From positions 10,857,501 through 10,921,500 of the forward strand of contig NC_060106.1 in assembly GCF_021155765.1 (NCBI RefSeq): a stretch of DNA of 64,000 nucleotides, read 5' to 3'. A model generated the notes under the pieces. The model made no database searches. It saw only the letters and a list, made by a program, of their open reading frames with translations, and was not told the DNA's origin. The position numbers were made by a program, and so were the translations under genes. Each line of letters opens with the position of its first letter. Position 1 is the first letter of the stretch. Source of the stretch: Diprion similis (lineage: Eukaryota; Arthropoda; Insecta; Hymenoptera; Diprionidae). This document shows positions 51,234-63,819 of this stretch, piece by piece.

Positions 51234-53802
51234 ATGGCAGACGTAGCTAACGAAATTGTGGGACAGGCTGTTGAGAATTTAACAGAAAATGCAAATACAA
51301 CTGAGACGCGAATACCAGCCACTCCCGAGGGAATGGCAATCGCCTACGGAAGCCTCGTCGTCATGGCAATTTTACCTATTTTCTTCGGAAGTTATAGATC
51401 CGTGAAGCACCATAAGGAGCAGCAGGTATGTACACATGCAATTCCTTAACAGCTTTTTACTTATAACTGTCAACGTATGCAGTTTCGTATCTTGGAAATA
51501 AGATTTTTTCGTCTACTTTGCATGACGTGATGAAAATCATCTCGAGTACATGAATACTTGGGAGTCATTTAGCCTGGTAGCGGTTAGTACCTCAAACCTG
51601 TTTGATCGGTGATTTAATAACATATTTTTGGATCACAGGGCATATTGTGTGAAATTTAAATTCGCAGTTCAATAGGAAGCACATGCTGAATATTACTAGA
51701 GTTTTGTAAATAATATTACAACTTTTTGACGACAGTTCATTATGCTCGAAGCGATGCTTTTCATGTTTGGCATATTTTTAATATAATTAATATACAGGAC
51801 ATGCAAGTAGTCCAATAGTAAGCTAAATAGTTTCTTTTATCACAACTTTTTATCTGTGTCTTCACCTTGCCTTTTATATTTTCACAGAAACAATTTGCAG
51901 AGAGCGGTGAAAAACCAGAGACCATGACCCAGAAGGATGCAGCAATCTTTCCTTTCATTGCAAGCGGAGCTTTAGTTGGTCTCTATGTATTTTTCCAGGT
52001 AATTTAAAGATTTTCAAATGACTTGATAACCATAACAGATAAACGTTTTGGTCAAGAAATTCTTTCCAAATAACAGATAAAGCTATTGTTTTGTCAATTT
52101 ACTAACTTTATACACCGTGATCTTCTACTGACACCTGTAATCTTATTCTGAACAAACTTAAAAAAAAAAAAAAAAATCGTTCAAAGTCAGACCATTTTAC
52201 AAACAAGTTATCAAATAGATCGATAAATTTGGAAAGAAACTATCCTCTTGAGTTGAAATGCTATCTGAAGGATCAAGATTATTTAAGAATAATCTTTAGA
52301 ACAGATGTCTTTTCTTCCTAATGTATTTGATTTTTACTCATTAATAATTTGTTCACAGATATTTTCTAAAGAGTACATCAACCTGCTATTGACTGGTTAC
52401 TTCTTTTTTCTTGGAGTCTTGGCGCTGTGTCATCTTATGAGGTGAATATACTGTTTTTGATTATTTATTTATAATGATTAATCGGTGAGAAATATCCACC
52501 CCATTAAAAAGTGAAGGAGATTCAACAATTTTTTACTCTTACTTTCTAGCCCATTAATTTCGTCTCTAGTACCAGCTGCAATTCCGAAGACTCAGTATCA
52601 CATTCACTTCACTGAAGGCGAGGATGATGATGTCGAAGATATAATAGACTACAAATTCAATCTCCATGACATTGTTTGTCTAATATGCTGTTCGCTAGTG
52701 GGTGCTTGGTACTTGTTAAAAAAGGTATGATAATCACGCATAATGCATACACATGTGTACAATTTATTGTATTACTAATATTGACGGCCAATTGAGTTTC
52801 ACAACTAGTTCATTGCATTTCAAAAATGTGCAATAGACTATTATAACTAGATATCAATCTTTATTTGATATTCTCAAAATAACTTGTTCTCTGTACAGTT
52901 GTGCAATTTCATGTAAAAAATTCCAATTTAAACCATTGATTCTGTTCTATCATATTTCACATATTCATAATCCCTACGACGACAAAGCTTACTGCAATTT
53001 TAATATTTGTTTCTGTCTTATTTTCAGCACTGGATTGCAAATAACCTTTTTGGTATCGCATTTGCTATAAACGGAGTAGAGCTTTTACATCTAAATAATG
53101 TTGTAACTGGTTGTATTTTGCTCTGCGGCCTGTTTGTTTATGACATTTTTTGGGTGTTTGGTACAAATGTGATGGTTACAGTTGCCAAGTCCTTTGAGGC
53201 ACCAATTAAACTTGTTTTTCCGCAAGACTTACTAGAACGAGGTCTTGGTGGAAGCAATTATGCCATGTTAGGTCTAGGCGACATTGTCGTACCAGGCATA
53301 TTTATTGCCCTGTTACTTCGGTTCGACCATAGTTTAAGTAGAAAATCAAATACATATTTCTACGCAACATTCTTTGCTTACTTCATGGGGTTATTAGCCA
53401 CAATGTTGGTCATGCATTTGTTCAAACACGCGCAACCTGCACTACTGTACTTAGTTCCTGCATGTCTGGGAACGCCGTTGCTGCTCGCACTGGTTAAAGG
53501 AGACCTTAAGGCACTATTTTCGTAAGTATTTGAAACTTACTACATTCGATAATCGCGCAAAGTATCTAAAAAATTCGGATAATGTAATAGCCATCAATAA
53601 TTAGGGTTCCATGTGTAATAGCTGTTAATGAAACGGTTGAAAAATTGACGAAAAAAAAATTGTCCAATCAGAAATAAACGTAATTGAGAAAGGAATTGCA
53701 GCAAAATTTATCCATCATATATGTTGCAGGTATGAAGATCATCCATCGGAAGCCCCAAGTAAGACATCAGAAACTCAAACTGAAGTCAAGAAAGATAAAT
53801 AA
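51234..53802 (+). CDS. Spp: signal peptide peptidase (minor histocompatibility antigen H13 family)
   Basis: Six exons: 51234-51425, 51888-51998, 52359-52441, 52550-52724, 53028-53521 and 53730-53802, giving 375 residues. SPP is an intramembrane aspartyl protease of the ER that cleaves leftover signal peptides and takes part in ER-associated degradation. Visible: an N-linked-type sequon region (ENLTENANTTETR) before the first helix, nine hydrophobic segments, the catalytic LFVYDIFWVFGTNVM (Asp about 226) and LGLGDIVVPGI (Asp about 272), and the QPALLYLVP motif (about 323-331). The C-terminus ends in KKDK, an ER-retrieval-like lysine signal. Phase at each junction is consistent. The start lies in CAAGATGGCAGAC, close to a TISU element. 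It is divergent from the SLC2 gene. Confidence 0.97.
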
Positions 53803-56006
53803 AGGATTGGATTCTCATATAGCGAGAAATTCATAACACGAAGAACATCAAACAGTTGTCAGTAATAATATATGCCAAATCATTATTACCGTGCGTATAG
53901 TAACTGGAGTCAGAACATGACAATGATACTACGATACCCTTTTGACAAACACTGATTCAAAGGGCTGACAACTTCTTGCGTAGATACGTAGAGTACCCAA
54001 AAATTCTGCGTTACATAAAGGATCGGTAATTTTTTAAATTGATATCTATAAAATTTGTGGACTGCCTTGCATATTGTTAATACAGTGCACTACACATACA
54101 AGTTTTTACTTGATAAAATGTGTTTCGAATTCTTGCAACAGTGGTAACCCACAGCTGTATTTTATCTGTATATATTAAATTTCGTATCAGAGAGAACAAA
54201 TTACGAATAACTTAAGTATTGGGTACAATAGAACGTATAGCGAGTTATCCTATTTTGAGTTGATTCAGAATAGATGAACCTTAAGCGAATTCCATAATAA
54301 TATCCCGCTGTTGACAATTAGGTAAATAATTTGCGGAATCTAAGCTATACATCTCTATTGCATCGAATCGCATAAAAATATAAGTTTTGCTAAAAGATAT
54401 ACTAGAAAAACATAATTCTACAACCGTTCACAGAAAATGCTCCATCACAAATGACAATGCTGAATGATTTTTTTTTCGTGTCTGAAGTGAAACAAGGGTG
54501 ATGGTTATAACAGAGTTTGAAGATTGAGTGTTTTACAATAATTTTGCCAAAATTAAATATAGGCTATTCACACCAAAACAGTTCATTTGTTTTTATAATT
54601 AATCTTTATTTTGTGTAAGACTATACATTTCATCTTCCAAGTCCTAAATTCATGGACAAGTAGTCGTGTATCAAAAGTATGTATGTATGTACAAAGACAT
54701 AAATTGTAATTTGTTCTGAAACCTTAAAAGATATAATTACATTGAAAGTGTTGTCAATTGTCCAGAATGGTGATGTGGTAGGAAGCTAGAGCACCTCACC
54801 ACCTTTTGCTACGTCAATTAAATTTTTGAAATCCTCGAATACATTATTGAATTGGGACTCTATTGTATATACGTGAGAATTTAAATTTATTTCTCACATT
54901 ATTCTGTGATATCAGCCACGGTTTGAAAAATGTTAATCTCGACATTATGTTTATACAAATCATTCCAATTTTAAATTGAGATATTTAATACAAAAAAAGA
55001 TGGCACAAAAAGAAAATTGATAGTCTTACCTTCATTTTTGACTGTCGAAAATATTGGAGACATTTTGTATGAACAGAGTTAGACTTGTTGAGACACCGAA
55101 AAAGACAATCTCATCAGGATTCCTAGTAAGCTTAATATGTGCACAAATTCCTCATCAACTACTATTCAATGGTATCTGATATTTATGAAATATCTTACCA
55201 TGTGATAGTAGAACGGCTCTTTTGTACATGTATTGATTAAATATAACTTGAAAACACAGTAAAGAGATGGAAAAATAGAAAGATACCGTCCGAAAAGGTA
55301 CCCCCAATATCGGTAGAAAAACTTGTAGTTATCACCCCTTCGTGTAATCTATCACCCCATTTCCATAGCTGACAAAGTAACATGTGAATCGGGTGAGCGA
55401 CTGGTAGGGCTGTTGGCATGAGTTAACGATGATGATTTCCTGCTTGACTTATTGGGTAAGCTAAATGATAAGTTTCAAAAAAATAAAATTTGCGCACAAG
55501 TTTTACAAAAATCAATTCTTCCGTGACATTGTCTGCAGGTCTCGTTCTACCATTTAAAAGTATAGTTTTTAATTTCATTTTCTCCGATTTATGTATGATA
55601 AAAAACAAAAAAATAACACCTTGTAGCACAGCACAGGAAATTTCGATTCAAATAGCAAAATAAGTGTGAACTAAATTTAAGCTGACACAGAAAGTAATAA
55701 AAATTACGCTGTACATTATGTTTACTTTTTCATTCAATAAACATATGCAATATATTGACGTATCTTGTATTAATACCTGATTTTACACCTAATTAATTTA
55801 TGCAAACGACTGAATTCATAAATTGAGTTTTCTATAGAGTAAGAGATGTACGACCATATTAGGGACTCACATAATTAGGTGATTATAATACCCATGCGAA
55901 TGCATCTTACAGACAAAACTAATGCTCATCGGGTTTCGAATATTTTTATTCTTAATTAGCTTAAAGATTTGTTAATTAGGTATACAAAAATGGTACAGCA
56001 GTTTAA
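53803..56006. other. 3' flanks of SPP (+) and PSMB2 (-), no further gene
   Basis: AT-rich DNA with no recognisable coding exon. Short minus-strand frames at 55237-55629 show no domain. The two genes converge here. Confidence 0.5.
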
Positions 56007-57089
56007 TCAGGCTCTAGCTGCATCTTCGATGGCCAAATTTTTGGCGGTAATTGGCTCCAAATCCGTAATTCCTGCACGCGATATTTTTTGTACCTTGAAA
56101 TTAGGTAAATTAACGATCAAACGTTTTTGAATTTCCCGAACACATTTTTTCAATAATTCATAAGCTTCTGGCTCAGACAGATCTATAAAAAAAAAAGTAA
56201 ACTTATTAAAAACCTGTAAATGCACAACCTGTAAAAATTTCCTCAAAAGGTTAAACGAGTACAAGATTGCAGAGGAGTTCTGGCAAAATAAGTACATGAA
56301 TACTTCTTACCACGATTGTGATATCTGTCCATAATTGCCAAAGAAAAGAAGCCACCATAACCGTGAGCGGCGTAAGGCACTTTAACACAAGATGCTAAAT
56401 AATCAATGAAATACAATTCTGGTCCAGTCGCATCATCATATCCTGCCATTAGTAAATTGACAAAATATGGAGTCCTAGTACGCAGGTAGTCAGCTAAATT
56501 TCTTCTAGTGAAACTTGCAGCAGCTTTCGGCGATAATTCATATCCATTTCTCATCTTGTACAGTTGAATATTTTTTCCGATGTATTCCGAAAATTGGGTG
56601 GTATCCCCGGATTCTCCAGACACAGCCATCACAAGTTTGTCAGAGATTTTATGAATCTTTTGCTCATCTGAAAAACGAAATTATGGTGTTATCTCAAGAA
56701 CAAAATACAACGTTTTATGAATAATATCTGCATTAGGTGAGCTGTTAAAAAAAAGTTGAGTTTCGGTGTAGACACTTTCTTATGCTTCTCTAAGTGTCTG
56801 GGGTCCTATGATTTTGATTAGTCTTTATCATGAGAATAACTCACATTCGCGTAAATACTTTGTCCACACGAAAGAAAAAAACCTGAATTGAAGACGAAAT
56901 ACAGAATACCGTCATAAAAATTAAAACAAATGTGAAATAATTTTCAAAAAGAAGAATTCAAACAAAGTTAGGTTAAGTCGAATTTTTGATGGTCTTACCA
57001 TTTTTCATGACCATAATAGAATTAGCATTTGTCATGTCTGCAGCGACTAGTACAAAATCTTTAAACTGTATTCCGATTAAACACTCCAT
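56007..57089 (-). CDS. Prosbeta4: proteasome subunit beta type-2 (beta 4)
   Basis: Three minus-strand exons: 57089-56999, 56667-56311 and 56182-56007, giving 207 residues, about the usual length. PSMB2 is a non-catalytic beta-ring subunit of the 20S proteasome core and has no processed propeptide, which fits the direct start [18 protein letters not shown]. Other family segments: [83 protein letters not shown] and [15 protein letters not shown]. The tail ([20 protein letters not shown] and on to AARA) is variable in the family. The gene is divergent from EB1. Confidence 0.97.
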
Positions 57090-58205
57090 ATTGTTGGCGA
57101 TTTGTGATTAACGAGCTGTAACAACAACGAACTGTGAAAGTGCTTGTTGAAAAACGCCTGTCACCATCAACTTATGTCGGTGACTCGGTGACTCGAGAAG
57201 TCGGCGGCTTTGCAGCTTAGCCAACCGTGTTCGGTGGTAGTTGAAAAGTTACCAGACTCGAGTAAAAACCCTGCAAATGGGCTGCGTTGGCTGATCAACT
57301 TTCCGCCATTTGACAGTTGACAAAAAAATTCCGGTATCGCATACCGCGCGCGTTTTCCTAGGTTTTGAGTAAAAATAAACAATATAAAAGAATATCAGCG
57401 ACTCAGAGGTGAAATTTACGTCTTTTTATATAAATTCAAGAACCCCTAACGTTAGTTTGTTCTCAAAATTAGTGATATACTTGACGATTGCCGCAAAAGA
57501 AACCGTTAGAAATTTCCGTTTTATACCCTACGCGTATTTGAACATCCGAGTGCACATTTGTCATCTCCGTGTGAACCACTCCCGTTGCGGGTTTACGAAG
57601 AATTTTCTCAGGTACTGTTTGCCCGCCTTTACTCCACTAATTCTATATTATTAATCAGCCATGTGGACAGCCAGTTCTGTTCGTTATATATCTGCCTGCC
57701 TGAAAAGATTTCTCCGGAAGATCAGATCAGTCAATAAAATGTCCTGAGCAGGTTCGCCGACAACCGCATGCCGAATGTGGCAATAACTAAAATACAATTC
57801 CACGCGTTTCCATGCCCTCAATATACACCCGAGAGTGCCGCTTATATGTCGCTATCAATCAATAAATAAATCCTGATGTTATTAATCGACAAAATTGAAT
57901 ACTTCATAGCGTGTGTCCAACCTTCGACAATTTCGGCTGGAGGTCTTTGACTTTCATCAATAGTGGATACTTTTTGTGTCGCTTATGTTATGGATCAATC
58001 TTTCATTTCGTTGTATAACTTGCAAACTGACTGTTGAAAAAATATTATTGCAACAAATAACCGTTTTCACTCGTGTCACAATATCCATCACATTCCTGAA
58101 TTACTAATTTTACAGAATGGAGTCGCAGTCCCTCCCCAAAACTTTAATAAAATTTCATTAACTTTACGTATCTTTCTGTTTACACGCAGATCAATAGTTG
58201 CTAGT
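57090..58205. promoter_or_regulatory. divergent region between PSMB2 (-) and EB1 (+), including EB1 5'UTR
   Basis: About 1.1 kb between start codons. The left 300 bp (57100-57360) is GC-richer and contains CGCGCG, as in a housekeeping promoter. A noncoding EB1 first exon probably ends at a donor such as TTCTCAG|GTACTG (57611/57612); the start-codon exon has a clear acceptor (TTTACACGCAG) before 58190. Confidence 0.45.
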
Positions 58206-61200
58206 ATGGCGGTGAACGTTTATGCCACAAACGTTACAAGCGATAACCTCAGTCGTCATGACATGCTGGCGTGGGTTAACGACTGCCTTTCGTCGTCGTT
58301 CAGCAAGATAGAAGAATTGTGCACGGGAGCAGCGTACTGCCAATTTATGGACATGTTATTTCCCGGCAGTGTACCCTTGAAACGTGTCAAGTTTAGGACT
58401 GTGTTGGAGCATGAATATATACAGAACTTCAAAATACTTCAAGGTGGATTCAAGAAAATGAACGTCGATAAGGTAAGCCGATATTTTCAGTCCTTACTAA
58501 TTAATGATAGTCTTTTATACAAAAATATTGAGCAGCTTTATCATCGTCGACATTGTCATTTCTACACAATTGTAAAAAGATGGGTAAAAATGGCTCAGGT
58601 TATACCCGTGGACAAGCTGATAAAGGGCCGTTTTCAAGACAACTTTGAATTCCTTCAATGGTTCAAGAAATTCTTTGATGCTAACTATGACGGTCGAGAA
58701 TATGACGGCTACGAAGCTCGTGGGTGTATTCCACTTGGTTCAGGCGTCGATGGTACTCATAATTTGTCCAATCCTCAATTGGTACCACTACCGTCTCATC
58801 CAAAACAGCCACAGATGCAACAAAAGCATATTCAACAGCGTAACACTTTTCCAAAACAACAATCGGGTACTGGAATATATTTTTCAAACTATCGCTACGA
58901 GTTGTTTGTATACTTGACGTGTTATATGGCATGGATTCATTTTCATTTGCCAAATTTTATTTCACATCTTCATTTATACCATTTTATTGATTGATCCATC
59001 ACCAGTTCATGTATTATATATAGTATTATTAATGTTGAACAAACGTATTTGCTTTTATTTGTGGCTGGTATCATACTCTAGCTTATCCATTTTTCTTTCT
59101 TAGAAATATTATGTACAAGTCGCATGGCATGCAATCAGTAATGTCATGTGATATTTTTTACCATGTATCCACTTCGTGCAACTATAATTTTGCATTTACG
59201 TATTTTCTTTGTTACTTATACTTGGATGATGTTATATTTTATTTCAATTACATGGTAACAAAGCTTACCTAGGCCTGTTAGGTATTTTTACCCAACTAAA
59301 AATATATCTAAGTAGGGGGTGTGCATAGAAAAACTACAGAAATACCGACAATCATAGTTCAGATACCTTTTACTGTAACAAATATACGGTTTATGATTGA
59401 ATCGCGCAAACGCTTATTTCAGTCCATATAATTATTAATTAATTTTCAGCCTAGTTTTAATTTTCATTCAAATGCATAATTCGTTTCCAAACAGAATAGA
59501 CCATCCCCCCCAGCATGAGCATTGATTGGCATATACGTTGGATGAAAACAACCCCTTCTGCCAACAAACTATATTGATTTTCCTTTAATATGACATAACA
59601 CACTGCTATTATCCATTTATTGATCGAATGTGTTTATTGTTCGGAAATTTATTGATCTGAAAATTCATTTCGATTTTATAATTTATGTTTACTTATCCAA
59701 AAATTTTATACTATCCAGCAAATGATTTCCCAAATATGTTGTTTTAAATTATTTACAACAAATCCGTGTTGTAAGCTACTCAAACTCAGCTCACACTATA
59801 CTCATTCATTCGTGTAACTTCTATTTAGTCACATTTGTTTTTAATTTTATTTCATTTCTCCGGATACTGCATCTGTCGTTACAGATCGTCCCGATTGATA
59901 GGCTTGTGAAAGGCAGATTCCAGGACAACTTTGAATTTCTGCAGTGGTTCAAGAAATTCTTTGACGCGAACTACTCGGGCTCTGAACCTTACGATGCCCT
60001 AGCTATGAGAGGAAATGAACAAATGGGTGGAGGTGGACATAGTGCACCTCGAGGGTCTGGTTTGTTAAAACGCAATACGCCCCGTGAAGCTCCATCTAAG
60101 CCTGTTGGCAGAGCCGGTACTTTTATTTAATTTTAATTTTCATATCAATACGTAACGTTGCAATGAACAATATTTATGATGTCACTCTTAGTTTCACCAA
60201 AGGTTTTCTTTTTTTCCTTACAATAACAAATTACTACCACCATCTACTGGAATACTTGGAGTTTTTTCAAAATCTTTATACAATTAATGACGTTTGACTT
60301 GTTCGAAACTATCTATAACAAAGTTCACAGGTACCATTATTTTTTATACTGTGTAAAGTCTGTATACGACAACCTTGATGATGGCGAAAGCTATTTTTAC
60401 CCTGGTCTTTTGATTAGAAAATAATTATATGATATTATAATCCTGACTTATTAATTCAGGGTCTTTGATAAATTCATCGAGTATGGCAATAGTGACAAAC
60501 AGTACAATATGTTTTGGCTTCACTAGACGATTTGGATCTCAAAAGAATTGAAATGGACAATCCATGAAATATTGGCCAGCTAATCTATAGTTTCAGTATG
60601 CTTCAATTCGTAATGTGATATCAAAACATTTCTCATATCTCGATATAAATTAATTTTTCACATTGGCATGTATTTACAATACAATAATTTCAATATTCTT
60701 CCTGCCACATTCCAATTATAGTGTTTCATTTAGTTGCTGTGTGTTCGTAATGTTACATTTTGCAATCCTTTGTTGAATGAAATTGGCATTGTTACAGTAT
60801 ATAGATATTGGAATGTGTCAGGAAAAGTAGTGTAGCACATAGACAAAGATTCCTTAACATTGATTATTTTTTAATAGAAATACATGTGAAAAACCATAAT
60901 TATAGAAGTATTTCTATGGAGAGATGGGAAATTGTTTGATAATGTTAGGTTGCAAACATGTATTTATATACAGGGTGACCAAGAACTATCGTCCTATACC
61001 AATACCTATGTGTTTCTCACAAAAATCTGTAACTGTGACGTTGTTTCACTTTCAATACAAAATTTGTCATTTGTGATTTACAACCGTTTAAAACTGACCA
61101 ATCCGGTAGCCCTGTTCTTTTCTGTGCTGAACCAGCAAATGCTACTGCATAGGCCAATTTCAAAAGGCTACAATTCGCAAACTACAAATTTTGTGTACGA

Positions 61201-63819
61201 AATAAAAAACATTTCAATAGCAGTCTTTCAAGAGGAACACATTGATACCCCATAGCGAGATAGTCCTGGGTCACCCTGTACATTTCTATGCAAGTTTAAA
61301 TATGTGGTAAATATATCAGCAAATCAATCATTTGTGAAAAAAATTACGAAGCCATTGCTTTTGCGGTTGAATTTATATCTGTGTAGAAAGTTGTATCAAC
61401 TACGTGCTATCTGACATTTGAGAGTGTCTGAAACTCTATGACTTCAGCTCGTGTAGAATAAATCTTTTCGTTTTAAGGAGTTTGGATGGTTTGGCCGTTT
61501 ATAAGACAAAACCTTTAAAAATTTTGAAAAAATTGAAAAAAGGCACATCTGCCTATTGATGTGAATTTCGTTGGATTTTACCATGTTGTTTTCAAGAAAT
61601 TCATTCGTTAAGTTAAGCTTTAATACATGGGCTATTATAGGAGATCCTGGAAACCCTACGGAAAATCGTTTTCACAACATTAAAATCAATAGTTGATGAG
61701 AAAGTTTAATGAAAAACTACCCCATATAGAAAAATACACTAGAGAATCTATCAACAAAATCTGGAATAGTTTGACTACATGCTTCGTGAACATTAAACAA
61801 AAGTATCAAAGAAAGTGTTGTTTGTGGGTTCTGCGGGGCCTATTTTGGATTGCGGTGAAAAGTTTAAGAGCTCAATAATTGCTCTCCTCAATCACTTTAC
61901 CTGGGAAACAGTCCAACCTCCTTAACGAATTAAAGGGAAATAAACTTGCGCTGCTCGTTGACATTCAAGATTATCTTCCATTGTGACCATACATTAAACT
62001 AACACAACATGACATTCGTCCTAGGTGAGGGGCCTCCATCTCCCCTTCAAGCGCCTACTTCGAAGCCAGTAGGCAAAGCTAGTAATTATCATTTTCTTAT
62101 TTATTACCATTTCATTTTTGTTCAAGATATATTTTATAGAAATCATATCACGTCATATAGGTTGCTTATGCTATAAATGGATGTGCAATGTTACAAAAGA
62201 AAATTCTTGTCTTGGCATCTCTTTTCATCAAAAAGTAGGAAAATGCTTGCTTAATTTAAATGACGACTGTCATTGTCATTTCATGTCCATCGGTATAGTT
62301 ATATTATTTTGTGATGTTACACGAAAATTGCTGCATAGTTGCTTGCACGTATTTTGCTTGTTACTAATGTCTTTTCGTTTACCAATTAGAACAGGTTTCA
62401 AAGCAATATCCAAAAATTGTGATTGTTATTTATAGCAATTTCAACTAACAGTGAAAACATGCTCATCTCACTGATTGTGAGTGAGATTTACATAGTTTTT
62501 TTTATCTTTCGAATGTTTGAAAACTGGGGGATCTACTCAATGCGCATGTTTTTTTTGTAAAGCCTGGTCTGTAATGGATTGTGTGCGTTCATTGGTGCAA
62601 TCATATGTGTTGTGTCTATATTGTCAATCTGCACACAGACGCACGGCCCATTCTAGACTAGGCCTAACGATAAGTTTCATTTCCCCCACAACTTAGAAAT
62701 ACATGAAGCACTTACTGACTCAAGCGTCCGTAAGAAAACAAGTCTGACTCAAATCAGTATGCATTCTTAGATGTATTTTGCTAGAAAGTTGACAAAAGTA
62801 CTGCCTTGTTATACTGAATCTTGGCCACTCTGTATAGCACCTGTATTGGAATTTATCTGTAACAATTGTGTAGATGAGTCAGTGTGGCTTTAAATTTCTG
62901 AAAACACGTCTCTGTATATGTCCATGCATACGTAGTCAATTTTCAATAACAAGTTCTCATGTAATGAAATCGAATAGAAGATAAATTTCCTAGTTTTTGA
63001 CAGCAAAAGTAGTGAAATTGGTTGATTTTAACTTCAAGGGATACTTGTCAATTTTTCAGGTCTGAAAGTACAAGGTTGAAAGAATTTAGTTTTTAAGTGC
63101 CCAATCAACCTAGTTATTTTATCTCGCTGAAATTAGTTTTCTCATTTTTCTTCTTGTTTCTTTATATTAGCTTTTTTAGATCAAAACATGATCAAGAAAC
63201 AAATTAACAACTTATGTCTGTACATCCTGGAACTTATTCAAAATATTTTGTCGACCTGTTAATCAAGCTGTATTTTAGATGCCCATTACATTTCCCAAGT
63301 CCTGAATTTGTTTACTAATTGGTTTTGAATCTGGTTTACTTGGCCCCTGTGAAATCGTGTACTTGAATTTTCAATTAACTCCCTCTTCCTGTTTATATGT
63401 AATTAATATGGTTACCGTTTGATTCCACTTAAGTCCAAATGAATGTAATTTAATTGATTATTCTTGATTCAGTGCCTAAAGTCCAACGTCCAGTAGCAAA
63501 ACCTGCTGCTGTTGGTAATCGTGGTGATTCTGGAAAGATTGAAGAGCTTAGTGCACAGGTAAATTATGTTCCATCTTTATAGTCTTTACATTCACTTTTA
63601 TACCCAAAAACCCATTGATATCAATGGAAATTGTTATTGATTATCGATTAATTTAAATTGCAGTTGATGGAGCTGAAACTGACCGTTGATGGTTTAGAGA
63701 AGGAAAGGGATTTCTACTTTGGTAAACTTCGAGATATTGAAGTTATGTGTCAAGATTGTGACAATGGTGAACCACCGCAAATCGTTCAGAAGATCTTAGA
63801 TGTTCTTTATGCAACTGAG
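58206..63819 (+). CDS. Eb1: EB1, microtubule plus-end tracking protein (MAPRE family), 3' end outside window
   Basis: EB1 autonomously tracks growing microtubule ends and recruits partners. Coding exons: 58206-58472 (CH domain, [20 protein letters not shown] to KKMNVDK), then either 58599-58866 (2a) or 59885-60116 (2b), optional 62025-62081, then 63473-63558 (linker, [15 protein letters not shown]) and 63664-63819 (start of the EB-homology domain, [20 protein letters not shown], through ILDVLYATE). All junction phases agree. The final exon, with the remaining EBH residues and acidic C-terminal tail, lies beyond position 64000. The start has no alternative in-frame ATG nearby, and its exon begins at 58190 after a good acceptor. 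The first intron after the start exon (58473-58598) is 126 bp and has no in-frame stop. Confidence 0.96.
58599..58866 (+). CDS. Eb1: EB1 alternative exon 2a
   Basis: Encodes [20 protein letters not shown] onward: the last part of the CH domain ([20 protein letters not shown]), then a Gln/Pro-rich linker ([18 protein letters not shown]). Acceptor ATGGCTCAG; donor CAATCGG|GTACTG is only moderately good. It ends in phase 1 like exon 2b, so it joins the same downstream exons. Reading past the donor would instead give a truncated protein ending near 58994. Confidence 0.8.
58867..59884 (+). other. EB1 intron between the duplicated exons 2a and 2b
   Basis: About 1 kb, AT-rich, no coding signal beyond a read-through tail of exon 2a that reaches a stop near 58994. 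The polypyrimidine-rich end (CTGCATCTGTCGTTACAG) forms the exon 2b acceptor. Confidence 0.5.
59885..60116 (+). CDS. Eb1: EB1 alternative exon 2b
   Basis: Encodes [20 protein letters not shown] onward: the same CH-domain end as exon 2a ([20 protein letters not shown]), then a Gly-rich, basic linker ([20 protein letters not shown]). The acceptor TCGTTACAG is strong and the donor is AGAGCCG|GTACTT. It has the same entry phase (0) and exit phase (1) as exon 2a, so including both in tandem would shift the frame. Confidence 0.85.
60971..61278. mobile_element. MITE with CAGGGTGACC termini, about 308 bp
   Basis: Terminal inverted repeats CAGGGTGACC and GGTCACCCTG are perfect over 10 bp, with weaker complementarity extending to about 60 bp (CAAGAACTATCG against CGAGATAGTCCTG, TATGTGTTTCTC against GAGGAACACATT). 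TA flanks both ends (60969-60970, 61279-61280), the mariner-type signature. A 107-codon frame inside has no transposase motif. Confidence 0.8.
61476..61922. mobile_element. MITE with AGGAGTTTGGA termini, about 447 bp
   Basis: The left end AGGAGTTTGGATGGTTT and the reverse complement of the right end, AGGAGGTTGGACTGTTT, agree at most positions. TA flanks both ends (61474-61475 and 61923-61924). There is no transposase. A 61-codon internal frame (61693-61878) is unassigned. Confidence 0.7.
62025..62081 (+). CDS. Eb1: EB1 optional 57-bp cassette exon
   Basis: Acceptor TTCGTCCTAG and donor AAAGCTA|GTAATT bound 19 codons worth of sequence in phase 1, reading [19 protein letters not shown] when preceded by an exon ending in G. 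Its length is a multiple of three, so skipping keeps the frame. The sequence is the Pro/Ser-rich basic type normal for the EB1 linker, and SKPVGKA resembles SKPVGRA at the end of exon 2b, hinting at a local duplication. Confidence 0.7.
62082..63472 (+). other. EB1 intron, no other feature seen
   Basis: About 1.4 kb of AT-rich sequence ending in a TTCTTGATTCAG acceptor. A 105-codon frame at 62118-62435 is Cys/His/Leu-rich with no recognisable domain and is probably chance. Confidence 0.5.

Larger units (their letters stand above)
60117..62024 (+). other. EB1 intron carrying two MITEs
   Basis: AT-rich intron between exon 2b and the optional microexon. Two independent TA-flanked inverted-repeat elements lie in it (60971-61278 and 61476-61922). 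No other coding signal. Confidence 0.5.

Noticed and set aside
51056-51250. 64-codon ORF overlapping the SPP start codon
   Set aside because: Probably promoter DNA; the composition is Arg/Asp-rich from CpG-rich sequence and no family is recognisable. It would matter only if the SPP leader were longer than 170 nt.
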